Counted from the stretch's first letter, positions 6,810 to 13,799 are shown. The stretch is 16,525 nt of DNA from CAYXWM01 sp964468805 (GCA_964468805.1 CAYXWM010000053.1:1-16525); one strand, 5' to 3'. Program-made: numbers and translations. Notes: generated by a model from the letters alone, not told the origin.

Positions 6810-7178
6810 ATGGCACGTATATCAGGCGTTGACCTACCGAGAGAAAAGCGTGTTGAAATAGGGCTTACCTATATATACGGTATCGGCAGACCAAGCTCCA
6901 ACAGAATTTTAAAGGAAGCAGGCGTCAACCCCGACACCAGAATCCGCGACCTTACCGAAGACGAAATTTCCAAAATTCGTGAAGTTATCGATACTACCCA
7001 AAAGGTAGAAGGTGACTTGCGTCGTGAAATTGCTTTGAATATCAAACGTCTTGTGGAAATCGGTTGCTATCGCGGTATCCGTCACCGTAAAGGCTTACCC
7101 GTTCGCGGACAACGTACAAAAACAAATTCCAGAACCCGTAAAGGCCCAAGACGTACCGTTGCCAATAAGAAGAAATAG
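6810..7178 (+). CDS. rpsM: 30S ribosomal protein S13
   Basis: S13 lies in the 30S head, contacts the P-site tRNA and forms bridges to the 50S subunit. The 122-residue product has MARISGVDLPREKRVEIGLTYIYGIG at the start, a helix-two-turn-helix region (ISKIREVID...VEGDLRREI) and the basic C-terminal tail RGIRHRKGLPVRGQRTKTNSRTRKGPRRTVANKKK. Start ATG 6810 gives the standard N-terminus. The Shine-Dalgarno GGAGG (6793-6797) is 12 bases upstream, longer than usual, with ATG-CAT-TAA between them. It opens the alpha-operon part of the cluster. Confidence 0.97.
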   Translation: MARISGVDLPREKRVEIGLTYIYGIGRPSSNRILKEAGVNPDTRIRDLTEDEISKIREVIDTTQKVEGDLRREIALNIKRLVEIGCYRGIRHRKGLPVRGQRTKTNSRTRKGPRRTVANKKK

Positions 7179-7190
7179 GAGGTCCATTGA

Positions 7191-7592
7191 ATGGCTAAGA
7201 AAGCTGTTAAAAAAACTACCACAAGACGTCGCCGTGACAAAAAGTTCGTCGACCGTGGTCAGGCTCACATCCAGTCTACCTTCAACAATACCATCGTTAC
7301 CATTACCGATATGGGCGGTAACGCATTGTCATGGGCTTCTGCCGGTCAGTTGGGTTTCCGCGGTTCAAGAAAATCTACCCCTTACGCAGCTCAAATGGCA
7401 GCAGATACCGCTGCAGGTATTGCAAAAGAATTTGGCCTGAAAACCATCGAAGTTTTCGTTAAAGGCCCCGGTTCAGGCAGAGAAGCCGCTATCCGTGCTC
7501 TTCAAGCCGCCGGTCTTGACGTAACAATGATTAAAGACGTAACTCCGGTTCCTCATAATGGTTGTAGACCGCCCAAGCGTCGTAGAGTATAA
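7191..7592 (+). CDS. rpsK: 30S ribosomal protein S11
   Basis: S11 lies on the 30S platform near the E site and interacts with the Shine-Dalgarno helix. The 133-residue product starts with a basic stretch (MAKKAVKKTTTRRRRDKK) and shows the family core AHIQSTFNNTIVTITDMGGNALSWASAG, GFRGSRKSTPYAAQMAA, VFVKGPGSGREAAIRALQAAGLDV and the end DVTPVPHNGCRPPKRRRV. It starts 12 bases after rpsM with GGAGG (7177-7181) overlapping the rpsM stop, implying coupled translation. A 357-base gap follows before rpsD. Confidence 0.98.
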   Translation: MAKKAVKKTTTRRRRDKKFVDRGQAHIQSTFNNTIVTITDMGGNALSWASAGQLGFRGSRKSTPYAAQMAADTAAGIAKEFGLKTIEVFVKGPGSGREAAIRALQAAGLDVTMIKDVTPVPHNGCRPPKRRRV

Positions 7593-7949
7593 TATAATTT
7601 CGGCTTATTAATAATTCGCCGAAGAAAATGCTTTTATGCCGGCCGGCTGCATCGCATAAAAAGCATTTTGGGCTTTGCCGTATATGTTGCTTAATATGAT
7701 TTTCAGAGCTTTGCTCACGGTATTCCGTAATACCTAAAATCTACAAGTTAAGCAACACAGCAAGCACTGCCCAAATACTTGGGTACCGTCATTTTACCCA
7801 CTCTCGAGCGTTCAAGTGTTTATATAAATTTATAACCCCGGGATTTTTTAATCTTAAGTGATTAAAAGTCCGTTTGAAAGACAATCATTATAAAAAGAAT
7901 CAGTCACGAAACCAATTTACCAAAGGTTTAAAATCAGGAGGTGCAAGGA
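7593..7949 (+). other. Structured 357-base rpsK-rpsD intergenic leader
   Basis: No coding frame is convincing here. It holds a series of inverted repeats: TTCGGC/GCCGAA (7599-7604/7618-7623); a 15-bp stem with one bulged A (7625-7639/7654-7669) that ends in TTTT and resembles an attenuator or terminator; a nested three-helix unit from TGTTGCTTAA (7685-7694) to TTAAGCAACA (7748-7757), with GATTTT/AAAATC and GGTATT/AATACC inside; two mutually exclusive stems, CCCAA/TTGGG (7770-7783) and TGGGTA/TACCCA (7780-7800); and TTTTAATC/GATTAAAA (7846-7867). S4 represses its own mRNA in Bacillus and other bacteria, so an S4-responsive leader is plausible. No good promoter was found inside. Confidence 0.6.
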
Positions 7950-8582
7950 TTGGCTAGATATATCGGCCCTGTGTGCAGATTATGCCGCAGAGAAGGCACA
8001 AAGCTGTTTTTAAAGGGCGAGCGTTGTAATAAAAAGACTTGTCCTATAGTAATAGATAAACGCAATACCGCACCCGGTCAACACGGTACATCCAGAAAGA
8101 AATTATCCGAGTTCGGTTTGCAATTACGCGAAAAACAAAAAGCAAAACGTATTTACGGTGTTTTGGAATCCCAATTCAGAGGATACTTCGCAAAAGCTGA
8201 CCGTCAACCGGGCATCACAGGCGAAAACCTGTTAAGATTGCTTGAATTACGTTTAGACAACGTTGTTTATCGTTTGGGTTATGGTCGTTCCAGAACCGAA
8301 GCAAGACAAATCGTTCGTCATAATCTTATCGAAGTTAACGGCAAAAAAGTAAATATTCCTTCATATCAAGTAAAAGTCGGCGATAAAATTGCGGTTAAAG
8401 ATTCCGCTCGTTCTTTCCAACGTTTCAAAGACGTTCTTGAAGTAACTTCTCACAGAATCGTTCCCGAATGGCTTACAGCAGACCACGAAAACCTTACCGG
8501 TTCCGTAAACGCTGTTCCCAACCGTGATCAAATCGACATCCCGGTTCACGAAACGCTTATCATCGAGTTGTACTCAAAATAA
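7950..8582 (+). CDS. rpsD: 30S ribosomal protein S4, zinc-finger form
   Basis: S4 nucleates assembly of the 16S 5' domain and affects decoding fidelity; it is a frequent autoregulator of its operon. The 210-residue product starts MARYIGPVCRLCRREG, with Cys9, Cys12, Cys26 and Cys31 in the spacing of the zinc-binding S4 form known from Thermus. The S4 RNA-binding domain follows (LLRLLELRLDNVVYRLGYGRSRTEARQIVRHNLIEVNGKKVNIPSYQVKVGD). The frame extends to GTG 7941, but that codon is inside the AGGAGGTG site (7936-7943); TTG 7950, 8 bases after GGAGG, gives the family N-terminus. TTG initiation and the structured leader both suggest controlled expression. Confidence 0.96.
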   Translation: MARYIGPVCRLCRREGTKLFLKGERCNKKTCPIVIDKRNTAPGQHGTSRKKLSEFGLQLREKQKAKRIYGVLESQFRGYFAKADRQPGITGENLLRLLELRLDNVVYRLGYGRSRTEARQIVRHNLIEVNGKKVNIPSYQVKVGDKIAVKDSARSFQRFKDVLEVTSHRIVPEWLTADHENLTGSVNAVPNRDQIDIPVHETLIIELYSK

Positions 8583-8634
8583 TAAAGCTATGATTAGCTT
8601 CTCTGTTATAACTGAGATACAGAAATCAATTGCA

Positions 8635-8692
8635 AAAAGTTTTAACCGCTTTCCCAAAGGCGGCAAGCTTTTATGGGCAGGGGTAGCCCCAT
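8635..8692 (+). repeat. Two-hairpin intergenic repeat, copy 2
   Basis: It begins with AAAAGTTTT like copy 1 (1345-1398), then CCGC (8646-8649) pairs with GCGG (8660-8663) around TTT/AAA, and GGGG (8680-8683) pairs with CCCC (8687-8690), enclosed by GGGCA (8675-8679) and TGCCC (8697-8701). Relative to copy 1, the first stem changes A-T to G-C on both sides. It lies in the rpsD-rpoA gap. Confidence 0.5.
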
Positions 8693-8751
8693 GGGTTGCC
8701 CGAGTTTCGGTTCTACATAGTAAAACCGCCAAGCCCTTAAGGACTTATAAA

Positions 8752-8774
8752 GCTTTTATGAAAGCGATTTTTTT
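8752..8774 (+). terminator. Weak intrinsic terminator or attenuator before rpoA
   Basis: GCTTT (8752-8756) pairs with AAAGC (8761-8765) around TATG, and seven T bases follow at 8768-8774. The A-tract and ribosome binding site of rpoA start immediately after. The stem is only 5 bp, so at most partial termination is expected. An upstream hairpin, CGGTT/AACCG (8708-8728), may act with it. Confidence 0.35.
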
Positions 8775-8794
8775 AAAAAAGGAGGTAACTGCAT

Positions 8795-9754
8795 ATGTTT
8801 GAATTTGAAAGACCTCGTATTGACATTGCAGAAATTTCAGAAGACGGAACCTATGGGCGTTTTGTACTGGAACCACTGGAACGAGGCTATGGCACAACGT
8901 TGGGGAATTCATTGAGACGAATATTGCTTTCCTCCTTGCCGGGTGCCGCAGTAAGCAATGTGAAAATTGAAGGTGTTTTGCATGAATTTTCTGTTGTACC
9001 GGGTGTTAAAGAAGATGTAGCAGAAATTATTCTCAACTTAAAGGAATTGGCTATCAAAAACTCCGCTTCAGGCAATGAACCCAAAACAGCCTACATCAAC
9101 GCAACAGCAGGCGGTGAAATTCGTGCCGGAGATATTCAGGTAGACGCCGATGTGGAAATTATGAATCCCAATCTCCATATAGCAACCTTAAACGACGGCC
9201 CCGATGCCAAGTTAAACTTGGAGATTACCATAACCAAAGGTCGCGGTTATGTCAGTTCGGAAAAAAACAAAAGACCCGACCAAGCCATCGGAATTATACC
9301 TGTCGATTCCTTATATACACCTGTTCGTAGGGTAAACTTCGTTGTGGAAGATACCCGTGTTGGACAAATCACCGATTATGACAAACTTACTCTGGAAGTA
9401 TGGACAAACGGCACCATTACTCCGGACGATGCAGTCAGCCTCGGTGCAAAAATCTTAACCGAACATCTTAATCTTTTCGTAGACCTTTCGGATAATGCTC
9501 GCAATACCGAAATTTTGGTTGAAAAAGAAGAAAGCAAAAAAGAAAAAGTTCGTGAATTAAGTATCGAGGAGTTGGACCTCTCCGTTCGTTCTTACAACTG
9601 TTTGAAACGTGCCGGAATTAACTCCGTAGAAGACTTGGCAAACAAAACCGAAGAAGACATGATGAAAGTTCGCAACCTGGGCCGCAAGTCCTTGGAAGAA
9701 GTCCTTAACAAAATGGCTGAATTGGGTCTTGCTTTACAACCCAGCGACGATTAA
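8795..9754 (+). CDS. rpoA: DNA-directed RNA polymerase subunit alpha
   Basis: The alpha dimer is the assembly platform of RNA polymerase, and its C-terminal domain contacts UP elements and activators. In the 319-residue product the N-terminal domain (about 1-230) carries EPLERGYGTTLGNSLRRILLSSLPG and the interface segments ending near DNARNTEILVEKEE; an acidic/basic linker follows, then the C-terminal helix-hairpin-helix domain (about 253-315) LSIEELDLSVRSYNCLKRAGINSVEDL...MKVRNLGRKSLEEV. ATG 8795 lies 9 bases after GGAGG (8781-8785). The length is normal. The A/T-rich DNA upstream of the rRNA promoters in this window would be a likely target of the C-terminal domain. Confidence 0.98.
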   Translation: MFEFERPRIDIAEISEDGTYGRFVLEPLERGYGTTLGNSLRRILLSSLPGAAVSNVKIEGVLHEFSVVPGVKEDVAEIILNLKELAIKNSASGNEPKTAYINATAGGEIRAGDIQVDADVEIMNPNLHIATLNDGPDAKLNLEITITKGRGYVSSEKNKRPDQAIGIIPVDSLYTPVRRVNFVVEDTRVGQITDYDKLTLEVWTNGTITPDDAVSLGAKILTEHLNLFVDLSDNARNTEILVEKEESKKEKVRELSIEELDLSVRSYNCLKRAGINSVEDLANKTEEDMMKVRNLGRKSLEEVLNKMAELGLALQPSDD

Positions 9755-9830
9755 TCAAATTCTCAGTTTAAAGAGCCGGGGTGCTTCATTGCAGGTTCGC
9801 CTCCTTTTTGGGTAACCGGGATTTAATACT

Positions 9831-9876
9831 ATTTTCAATGCATTTATCACCCCTATCCGATTAATGCTTTGAAAAT
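9831..9876 (+). other. 14-base imperfect hairpin in the rpoA-rplQ gap
   Basis: ATTTTCAATGCATT (9831-9844) and AATGCTTTGAAAAT (9863-9876) are complementary with one mismatch, over an 18-base loop containing CACCCC. CACCCC can alternatively pair with GGGGTG near 9779-9784. No T-run follows. The 219-base gap also has CTCCTTTTTGGG near 9801-9812, a weak terminator-like stretch. Function unknown. Confidence 0.4.
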
Positions 9877-9973
9877 TGCTATTACTTAATCACCATACCT
9901 GTTTGAAATTGCAATGATACCCTTTACTATATACACTATTCTCGAACAGACCATAAAAGTAAGGAGGTACAAA

Positions 9974-10510
9974 ATGGCAATACAACGCAAATTGGGCCGT
10001 ACTACTACTCAACGTAAAGCTATGTTACGCAGCCTTGCCACTCACTTGCTTTACCACGGAAAAATCAAAACAACCATTACCCGTGCAAAAGAAGTACGCC
10101 GCATCGTAGAACCCTTAATTACTTTAGCCGTTAAAGAAAAAGATAATTATTCAGAGGTAACTGTTACCCAAAAAGTACCGAAAAAAGACAGCGAAGGCAA
10201 GCGTGTCAAAGAAGTGGTTGACGGTAAACGCGTAACCGTTTTTGAAGAAGTTCAAAAGCAAATCAAAAAAGACAATCCTTCTCGTCTTAACGCAAGACGT
10301 AAAATATTAAGCTCTCTCTACGCGGTAACCGAAGTTCCGGCAGACGGACGTAAAAAACGTGCCAACACTAAAGTTATCGATATGGCAGCCAAAATGTTTG
10401 ACGAAATCGCTCCCAAATACGCTGACCGCAACGGCGGTTATACCCGTATTATCAGAGTTGGTCAACGTAAAGGCGACGCCGCTGAGATTGTACTTATAGA
10501 ACTTGTTTAA
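9974..10510 (+). CDS. rplQ: 50S ribosomal protein L17 with a central insertion
   Basis: L17 binds 23S rRNA near the peptide tunnel exit. The product begins MAIQRKLGRTTTQRKAMLRS, with TRAKEVRRIVEPLITLA, and ends with FDEIAPKYADRNGGYTRIIR...DAAEIVLIELV, all typical. It is 178 residues, versus about 120 in Bacillus. The extra length is mainly a charged Lys/Glu/Val-rich stretch at residues 56-101, before NARRK, plus some added residues at about 119-135. The open frame reaches back to 9914, but AAGGAGGT (9961-9968) and ATG 9974 fix the start. It is the last gene of the operon; a strong terminator follows 6 bases after its stop. Confidence 0.95.
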   Translation: MAIQRKLGRTTTQRKAMLRSLATHLLYHGKIKTTITRAKEVRRIVEPLITLAVKEKDNYSEVTVTQKVPKKDSEGKRVKEVVDGKRVTVFEEVQKQIKKDNPSRLNARRKILSSLYAVTEVPADGRKKRANTKVIDMAAKMFDEIAPKYADRNGGYTRIIRVGQRKGDAAEIVLIELV

Positions 10511-10516
10511 TGTAAT

Positions 10517-10555
10517 TAACACAGGATACAAAACGTATTCTGTGTTATTTTTTTT
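10517..10555 (+). terminator. Intrinsic terminator of the ribosomal-protein operon
   Basis: Bases 10517-10529 (TAACACAGGATAC) pair with 10535-10547 (GTATTCTGTGTTA), a 13-bp stem with one G-U pair and an AAAAC loop, followed by eight T bases (10548-10555). This is a textbook intrinsic terminator beginning 6 bases after rplQ. Confidence 0.92.
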
Positions 10556-11018
10556 GGATTTTTTGTTACAGAAAAGTACTTCCGGTAAGGATCAAGGCTT
10601 GAGAAAGAGAAACTTCCGTTTTTTTAAAGACAAATATAAACCGGCTATTCCGTATATATACATCGTTGCTAATGTTTTAAGAAGAGATTCGGGTGATTAT
10701 AGCATATCTGTGCTTTTCTTATTTTTTTGTAAGATTTATATATAAACTATTTTTTACGAAAAATACTTTTAAATTTTTACAATATATTATATAATTAAAT
10801 TTGTTTAATTATCTTGCTTGTAATCAACATAATACCGACATATAAAATTTTACGGCATAAATAATATACCCGGGGGTGTTGTCATATAACCCCTACCTGA
10901 GAAACAACTCCAATCATCACGTATTTGATTCGGAGAAATTTCCGAATTTAAGTACATACTTTTAATTTTGGTTTTTTTTCATACTATTGCTAATAATATT
11001 AAAGGAGAATGTGGGTTT
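10556..11018 (+). other. Noncoding A/T-rich spacer before mreB
   Basis: About 460 bases without a credible gene. Features seen are an AT palindrome ATAATTAAA/TTTAATTAT (10791-10799/10804-10812), a GGGG/CCCC hairpin near 10872-10892, ATTCGGA/TCCGAAT (10928-10934/10941-10947) with a six-base loop, and a run of T near 10972-10979. In Bacillus, spoIIID precedes mbl; no SpoIIID-like reading frame is visible here. An 80-codon frame crossing the rplQ terminator was judged spurious. Confidence 0.6.
10818..10846 (+). promoter_or_regulatory. Candidate sigma-A promoter for mreB-flg genes
   Basis: TTGTAA (10818-10823) and TATAAA (10841-10846) are separated by 17 bases (4 of 6 and 5 of 6 matches). Transcription would start near 10853, leaving a leader of about 165 bases with the ATTCGGA/TCCGAAT hairpin. 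It is the best-placed candidate in the spacer, but the region is A/T-rich and chance matches are common. Confidence 0.4.
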
Positions 11019-12044
11019 ATGATTGGAGCAGATATCGGAATAGACTTGGGTACGGCAAGCGTACTTGTTTATATTAAGGGACAGGGCATAGTCTTGGAGG
11101 AACCCTCCGTTGTGGCAATCGATAACACCAATCATACCGTTTTGGCAGTGGGAGAAGAAGCTCGAAATATGATTGGTCGAACGCCGGGTAATATCGTAGC
11201 TATACGACCCTTGCGTGAAGGCGTTATATCCGATTTTGAAATAACCGAAAAGATGTTGAGATTCTTTGTAACAAAATCAGTGGGAAAGTATTTCTTCCTT
11301 AAAATGCGTCCCAGAGTATGCATTTGCGTTCCCAGCTCCGTTACGGAAGTTGAACGCCGTGCCGTAGAGGATGCAACAAAACAAATCGGTGCAAGAGCCG
11401 TCCATATAATAGAAGAACCCATTGCCGCCGCCATAGGTGCCGGTATAGATATATCAAGAGCTTGCGGCTCCATGATAGTAGACATAGGCGGCGGTACAAC
11501 AGACGTTGCCGTTATTTCCCTTGGCGGAATGGTAATCAATACTTCTTTGAAAGTGGCCGGGGATAACTTTGACGAAGCAATTATTCGTTATATGCGTAAA
11601 AAACACAACGTACTCATAGGCGAACGAACTGCAGAAGCATTGAAAAAGCACGTGGGAACGGCTTATGAGCGTGTTTTGCCGGTGGAAATGGAAGTAAGGG
11701 GTCGTTGCTTACTGTCCGGGCTTCCCAAAAACATAAATGTTACTTCTGCCGAAATGTTCGAGGCTCTTCAAGAGCCGGTGGAAAGCATAATCGAAGCAGT
11801 ACATTCTGTATTCGAACGAACTCCTCCGGAACTGGTTTCGGACATTTCCGACAGGGGCTTGGTTATGACCGGCGGCGGAAGCCTGCTTTACGGTCTTGAT
11901 AAAGCCATAAGCAAACGTACAGGAATTAATTCCATTATTGCTGAAGATCCTATCTCCTGTGTTGCTATAGGAACAGGAAGATATATAGAATTTATTACTT
12001 CAGGTGAAAACATCAATTTAAGAAAGCTTAGAAACATAACATAG
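11019..12044 (+). CDS. mreB: Rod shape-determining protein MreB/Mbl family
   Basis: MreB-type actins polymerise under the cytoplasmic membrane and guide lateral wall synthesis. The 341-residue product shows the actin-fold motifs: phosphate 1 DIGIDLGTASVLVYIKG (5-21), RTPGNIVAIRPLREGVISDFE, IEEPIAAAIGA (131-141) with the catalytic Glu, phosphate 2 VDIGGGTTDVAVIS (154-167), and adenosine motif VMTGGGSLLYGLD (282-294). The frame opens further upstream at 10968, but ATG 11019, after AAAGGAG (11001-11007), starts directly at the conserved fold; the 11-base spacing is long. By eye it resembles MreB more than Mbl, while its position before two flagellar rod genes is that of Bacillus mbl. Confidence 0.93.
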   Translation: MIGADIGIDLGTASVLVYIKGQGIVLEEPSVVAIDNTNHTVLAVGEEARNMIGRTPGNIVAIRPLREGVISDFEITEKMLRFFVTKSVGKYFFLKMRPRVCICVPSSVTEVERRAVEDATKQIGARAVHIIEEPIAAAIGAGIDISRACGSMIVDIGGGTTDVAVISLGGMVINTSLKVAGDNFDEAIIRYMRKKHNVLIGERTAEALKKHVGTAYERVLPVEMEVRGRCLLSGLPKNINVTSAEMFEALQEPVESIIEAVHSVFERTPPELVSDISDRGLVMTGGGSLLYGLDKAISKRTGINSIIAEDPISCVAIGTGRYIEFITSGENINLRKLRNIT

Positions 12045-12054
12045 GAGGTAAAGC

Positions 12055-12813
12055 ATGATTAAAGGTTTATACACCTCTGCTGTGGGCATGATTACCCAAA
12101 TGAATACTATGGACGTGGTTTCAAATAACATCGCAAACGTAAACACTACCGGTTTTAAGAGAGACATGGTGGTTTCACGTGCCTTTACCGATGAACTAAC
12201 AACCCGTTTAAACGATATAGTTCCTCCAAAACAAATAGGCAAAATATCTCAAGGTGTGTTTGTGGACGACATTTATACAGACTTTCATACCGGTTCCATT
12301 ACTAAAACCGACGGTCCCTTGGATATTGCTTTAGTAGGCGAAGGTTTCTTTGCCATATCAGTCACAGACAAAGAAGGCAATGAAACCACAAAATATACTC
12401 GTGACGGCAGCTTTACCCTTGATCAAGAAGGTACTCTTCGTACCAAAGAAGGCAATCGTGTTCTGGGGCAAAACGGACCTATCCAAATTCCCAACGGCAT
12501 TGTCACCATAGACCAAAACGGCAGAGTTTTGGTGGGAGACGAGGAAATCGATACCCTTCGTATCACTGATTTTCAAGACAGACACAGCCTCAGAAAATTC
12601 GGCGACAATCTTTACGATACCACGGAAGAATCCCAAGAAACAGCTTTTTTGGGCACTGTTATTCAAGGCAGTTTGGAAAACTCCAACATTAATTCCGTTA
12701 AAGAGATTATTAACGTAATTAATGTATCAAAGATTTACGAAGCCAACCAAAAAATGGTGACCATCCACGACCAGATTTTAGGTCGTTCCGTAAGTGATAT
12801 AGGAAGAAAGTAG
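12055..12813 (+). CDS. flgF: Flagellar hook-basal body (rod) protein, FlgF/FlhO-like
   Basis: Rod proteins of this family build the drive shaft of the flagellum outside the membrane. The 252-residue product has the N-terminal rod motif MIKGLYTSAVGMITQMNTMDVVSNNIANVNTTGFKR, the core GPLDIALVGEGFFAISVTD...YTRDGSFTLDQEGTL, and the C-terminal coil motif ENSNINSVKEIINVINVSKIYEANQKMVTIHDQIL. No signal peptide is present, as expected for export by the flagellar type III system. It starts 10 bases after mreB, with TAGGAGG (12042-12048) overlapping the mreB stop. The order mreB/mbl-rod-rod equals Bacillus mbl-flhO-flhP. FlgF versus FlhO naming is uncertain. Confidence 0.87.
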   Translation: MIKGLYTSAVGMITQMNTMDVVSNNIANVNTTGFKRDMVVSRAFTDELTTRLNDIVPPKQIGKISQGVFVDDIYTDFHTGSITKTDGPLDIALVGEGFFAISVTDKEGNETTKYTRDGSFTLDQEGTLRTKEGNRVLGQNGPIQIPNGIVTIDQNGRVLVGDEEIDTLRITDFQDRHSLRKFGDNLYDTTEESQETAFLGTVIQGSLENSNINSVKEIINVINVSKIYEANQKMVTIHDQILGRSVSDIGRK

Positions 12814-12832
12814 TTTAGATAACTCTTGAAAT

Positions 12833-12860
12833 TAAACTAATTATTCTTTTCTGCCGATAT
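12833..12860 (+). promoter_or_regulatory. Candidate sigma-D (sigma-28) flagellar promoter before flgG
   Basis: TAAA (12833-12836) and GCCGATAT (12853-12860) are separated by 16 bases; the second element is an exact match to the Bacillus sigma-D -10 and the spacing is close to the usual 15. The predicted start falls at about 12867, just at the AGGAGG of flgG, so the leader would be very short. This makes it tentative despite the good motif. Confidence 0.4.
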
Positions 12861-12880
12861 GCTCCTAGGAGGTAATTTAT

Positions 12881-13705
12881 ATGATGAGATCTTTATGGAC
12901 GGCGGCGTCCGGTATGACTACTCAACAAATGAATGTGGACACCATTTCCAATAACTTGGCAAATGTAAACACCTTCGGTTACAAAAAAGAACGCTTGGAG
13001 TTTAAATCTCTTTTATATGATACATTACAACGTGCTACCCTTGACCCTGCCAACCAAACCGGACGACCGGTAAACTTACAAGTGGGTCACGGCGTCAGAC
13101 CGGTAGCCACAGCTCGTACATTTACCAGAGGAAACACGCAAAAAACTGATAACCAACTGGACTTTGCCATACAGGGCGACGGTTTCTTTGTTGTCCGATT
13201 GGATGACGAGACTGTAGCCTATACAAAAGACGGTTCTTTTAAAATGAATGTTATTGAGGACGGAAGCTTTACCATAGTAACCTCCGAAGGCTATCAAGTA
13301 TTGGGCATAGATGAAGAACCCATAACTGTTCCTGCCGGTGTAAGTATTGCGGATATTTCCGTTTCTTCTATAGGTGAAGTAGGTTACACCAATACAGACA
13401 ATGAATTTATTGAACTGGGTACGCAATTCGATATAGTGCAATTTACTAACCAACAAGGTTTGGAAGCCATAGGCAAGAACCTTTTTGCCTCCACAATTAC
13501 ATCCGGCGAACCCATTAGGGAAAGCGATGGTGATGTGGCTCATATCAGTACTATTACTCAAGGAGAAATAGAACTTGCCAACGTTTCCGTTGCGGAAGAA
13601 ATGGTTAACCTTATTGTTGCCCAAAGGGCTTACGAACTTAATTCCAAAGCCATACAAACCTCAGACGATATGTTGGGATTGGCGAATAACTTAAAACGAG
13701 GTTAA
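12881..13705 (+). CDS. flgG: Flagellar basal-body rod protein FlgG/FlhP-like
   Basis: FlgG forms the distal rod. The 274-residue product begins MMRSLWTAASGMTTQQMNVDTISNNLANVNTFGYKKERLEFKSLLYDTLQ, has the central GHGVRPVATARTFTRGNTQKTDNQLDFAIQGDGFFVVRL and AYTKDGSFKM, and ends with the D0 coil NVSVAEEMVNLIVAQRAYELNSKAIQTSDDMLGLANNL. These are diagnostic for FlgG. ATG 12881 follows AGGAGG (12867-12872) by 8 bases; ATG 12884 is less well spaced. It lies 67 bases after the flgF-like gene, with a sigma-D-like motif in the gap. Confidence 0.93.
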   Translation: MMRSLWTAASGMTTQQMNVDTISNNLANVNTFGYKKERLEFKSLLYDTLQRATLDPANQTGRPVNLQVGHGVRPVATARTFTRGNTQKTDNQLDFAIQGDGFFVVRLDDETVAYTKDGSFKMNVIEDGSFTIVTSEGYQVLGIDEEPITVPAGVSIADISVSSIGEVGYTNTDNEFIELGTQFDIVQFTNQQGLEAIGKNLFASTITSGEPIRESDGDVAHISTITQGEIELANVSVAEEMVNLIVAQRAYELNSKAIQTSDDMLGLANNLKRG

Positions 13706-13746
13706 TTTTTTAAGTTTCCTCGTATTTATTAATTACTTCAAATAAT

Positions 13747-13783
13747 GTCAGACCGGAATACAACGTTAAACTACGGTACTGAC
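13747..13783 (+). other. 9-bp hairpin before the flgJ-like gene
   Basis: GTCAG-ACCG (13747-13755) pairs with CGGT-A-CTGAC (13774-13783), one bulged A, over an 18-base loop. It ends three bases before the ribosome binding region AGGGGTGAT (13787-13795), so it may affect translation start. Upstream, ACGAGG/CCTCGT (13696-13723), overlapping the flgG stop, could form a weak 3' end hairpin. Confidence 0.35.
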
Positions 13784-13799
13784 TATAGGGGTGATAATT

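Noticed and set aside
7051..7440. 129-codon + strand frame spanning rpsM and rpsK
   Set aside because: Out of frame with two well-identified genes; no independent start signal.
10503..10745. 80-codon open frame across the rplQ terminator
   Set aside because: It overlaps the rplQ end and the terminator stem, has no ribosome binding site, low-complexity Phe/Lys-rich content and no family resemblance.
10968..10996. TTGGTT-N17-TAATAA as an mreB promoter
   Set aside because: The start would fall at about 11003, inside the ribosome binding site, so the mRNA would lack most of it.
13076..13657. Long minus-strand open frame (193 codons)
   Set aside because: Lies wholly inside flgG in the antisense direction, with no ribosome binding site or recognisable motif.
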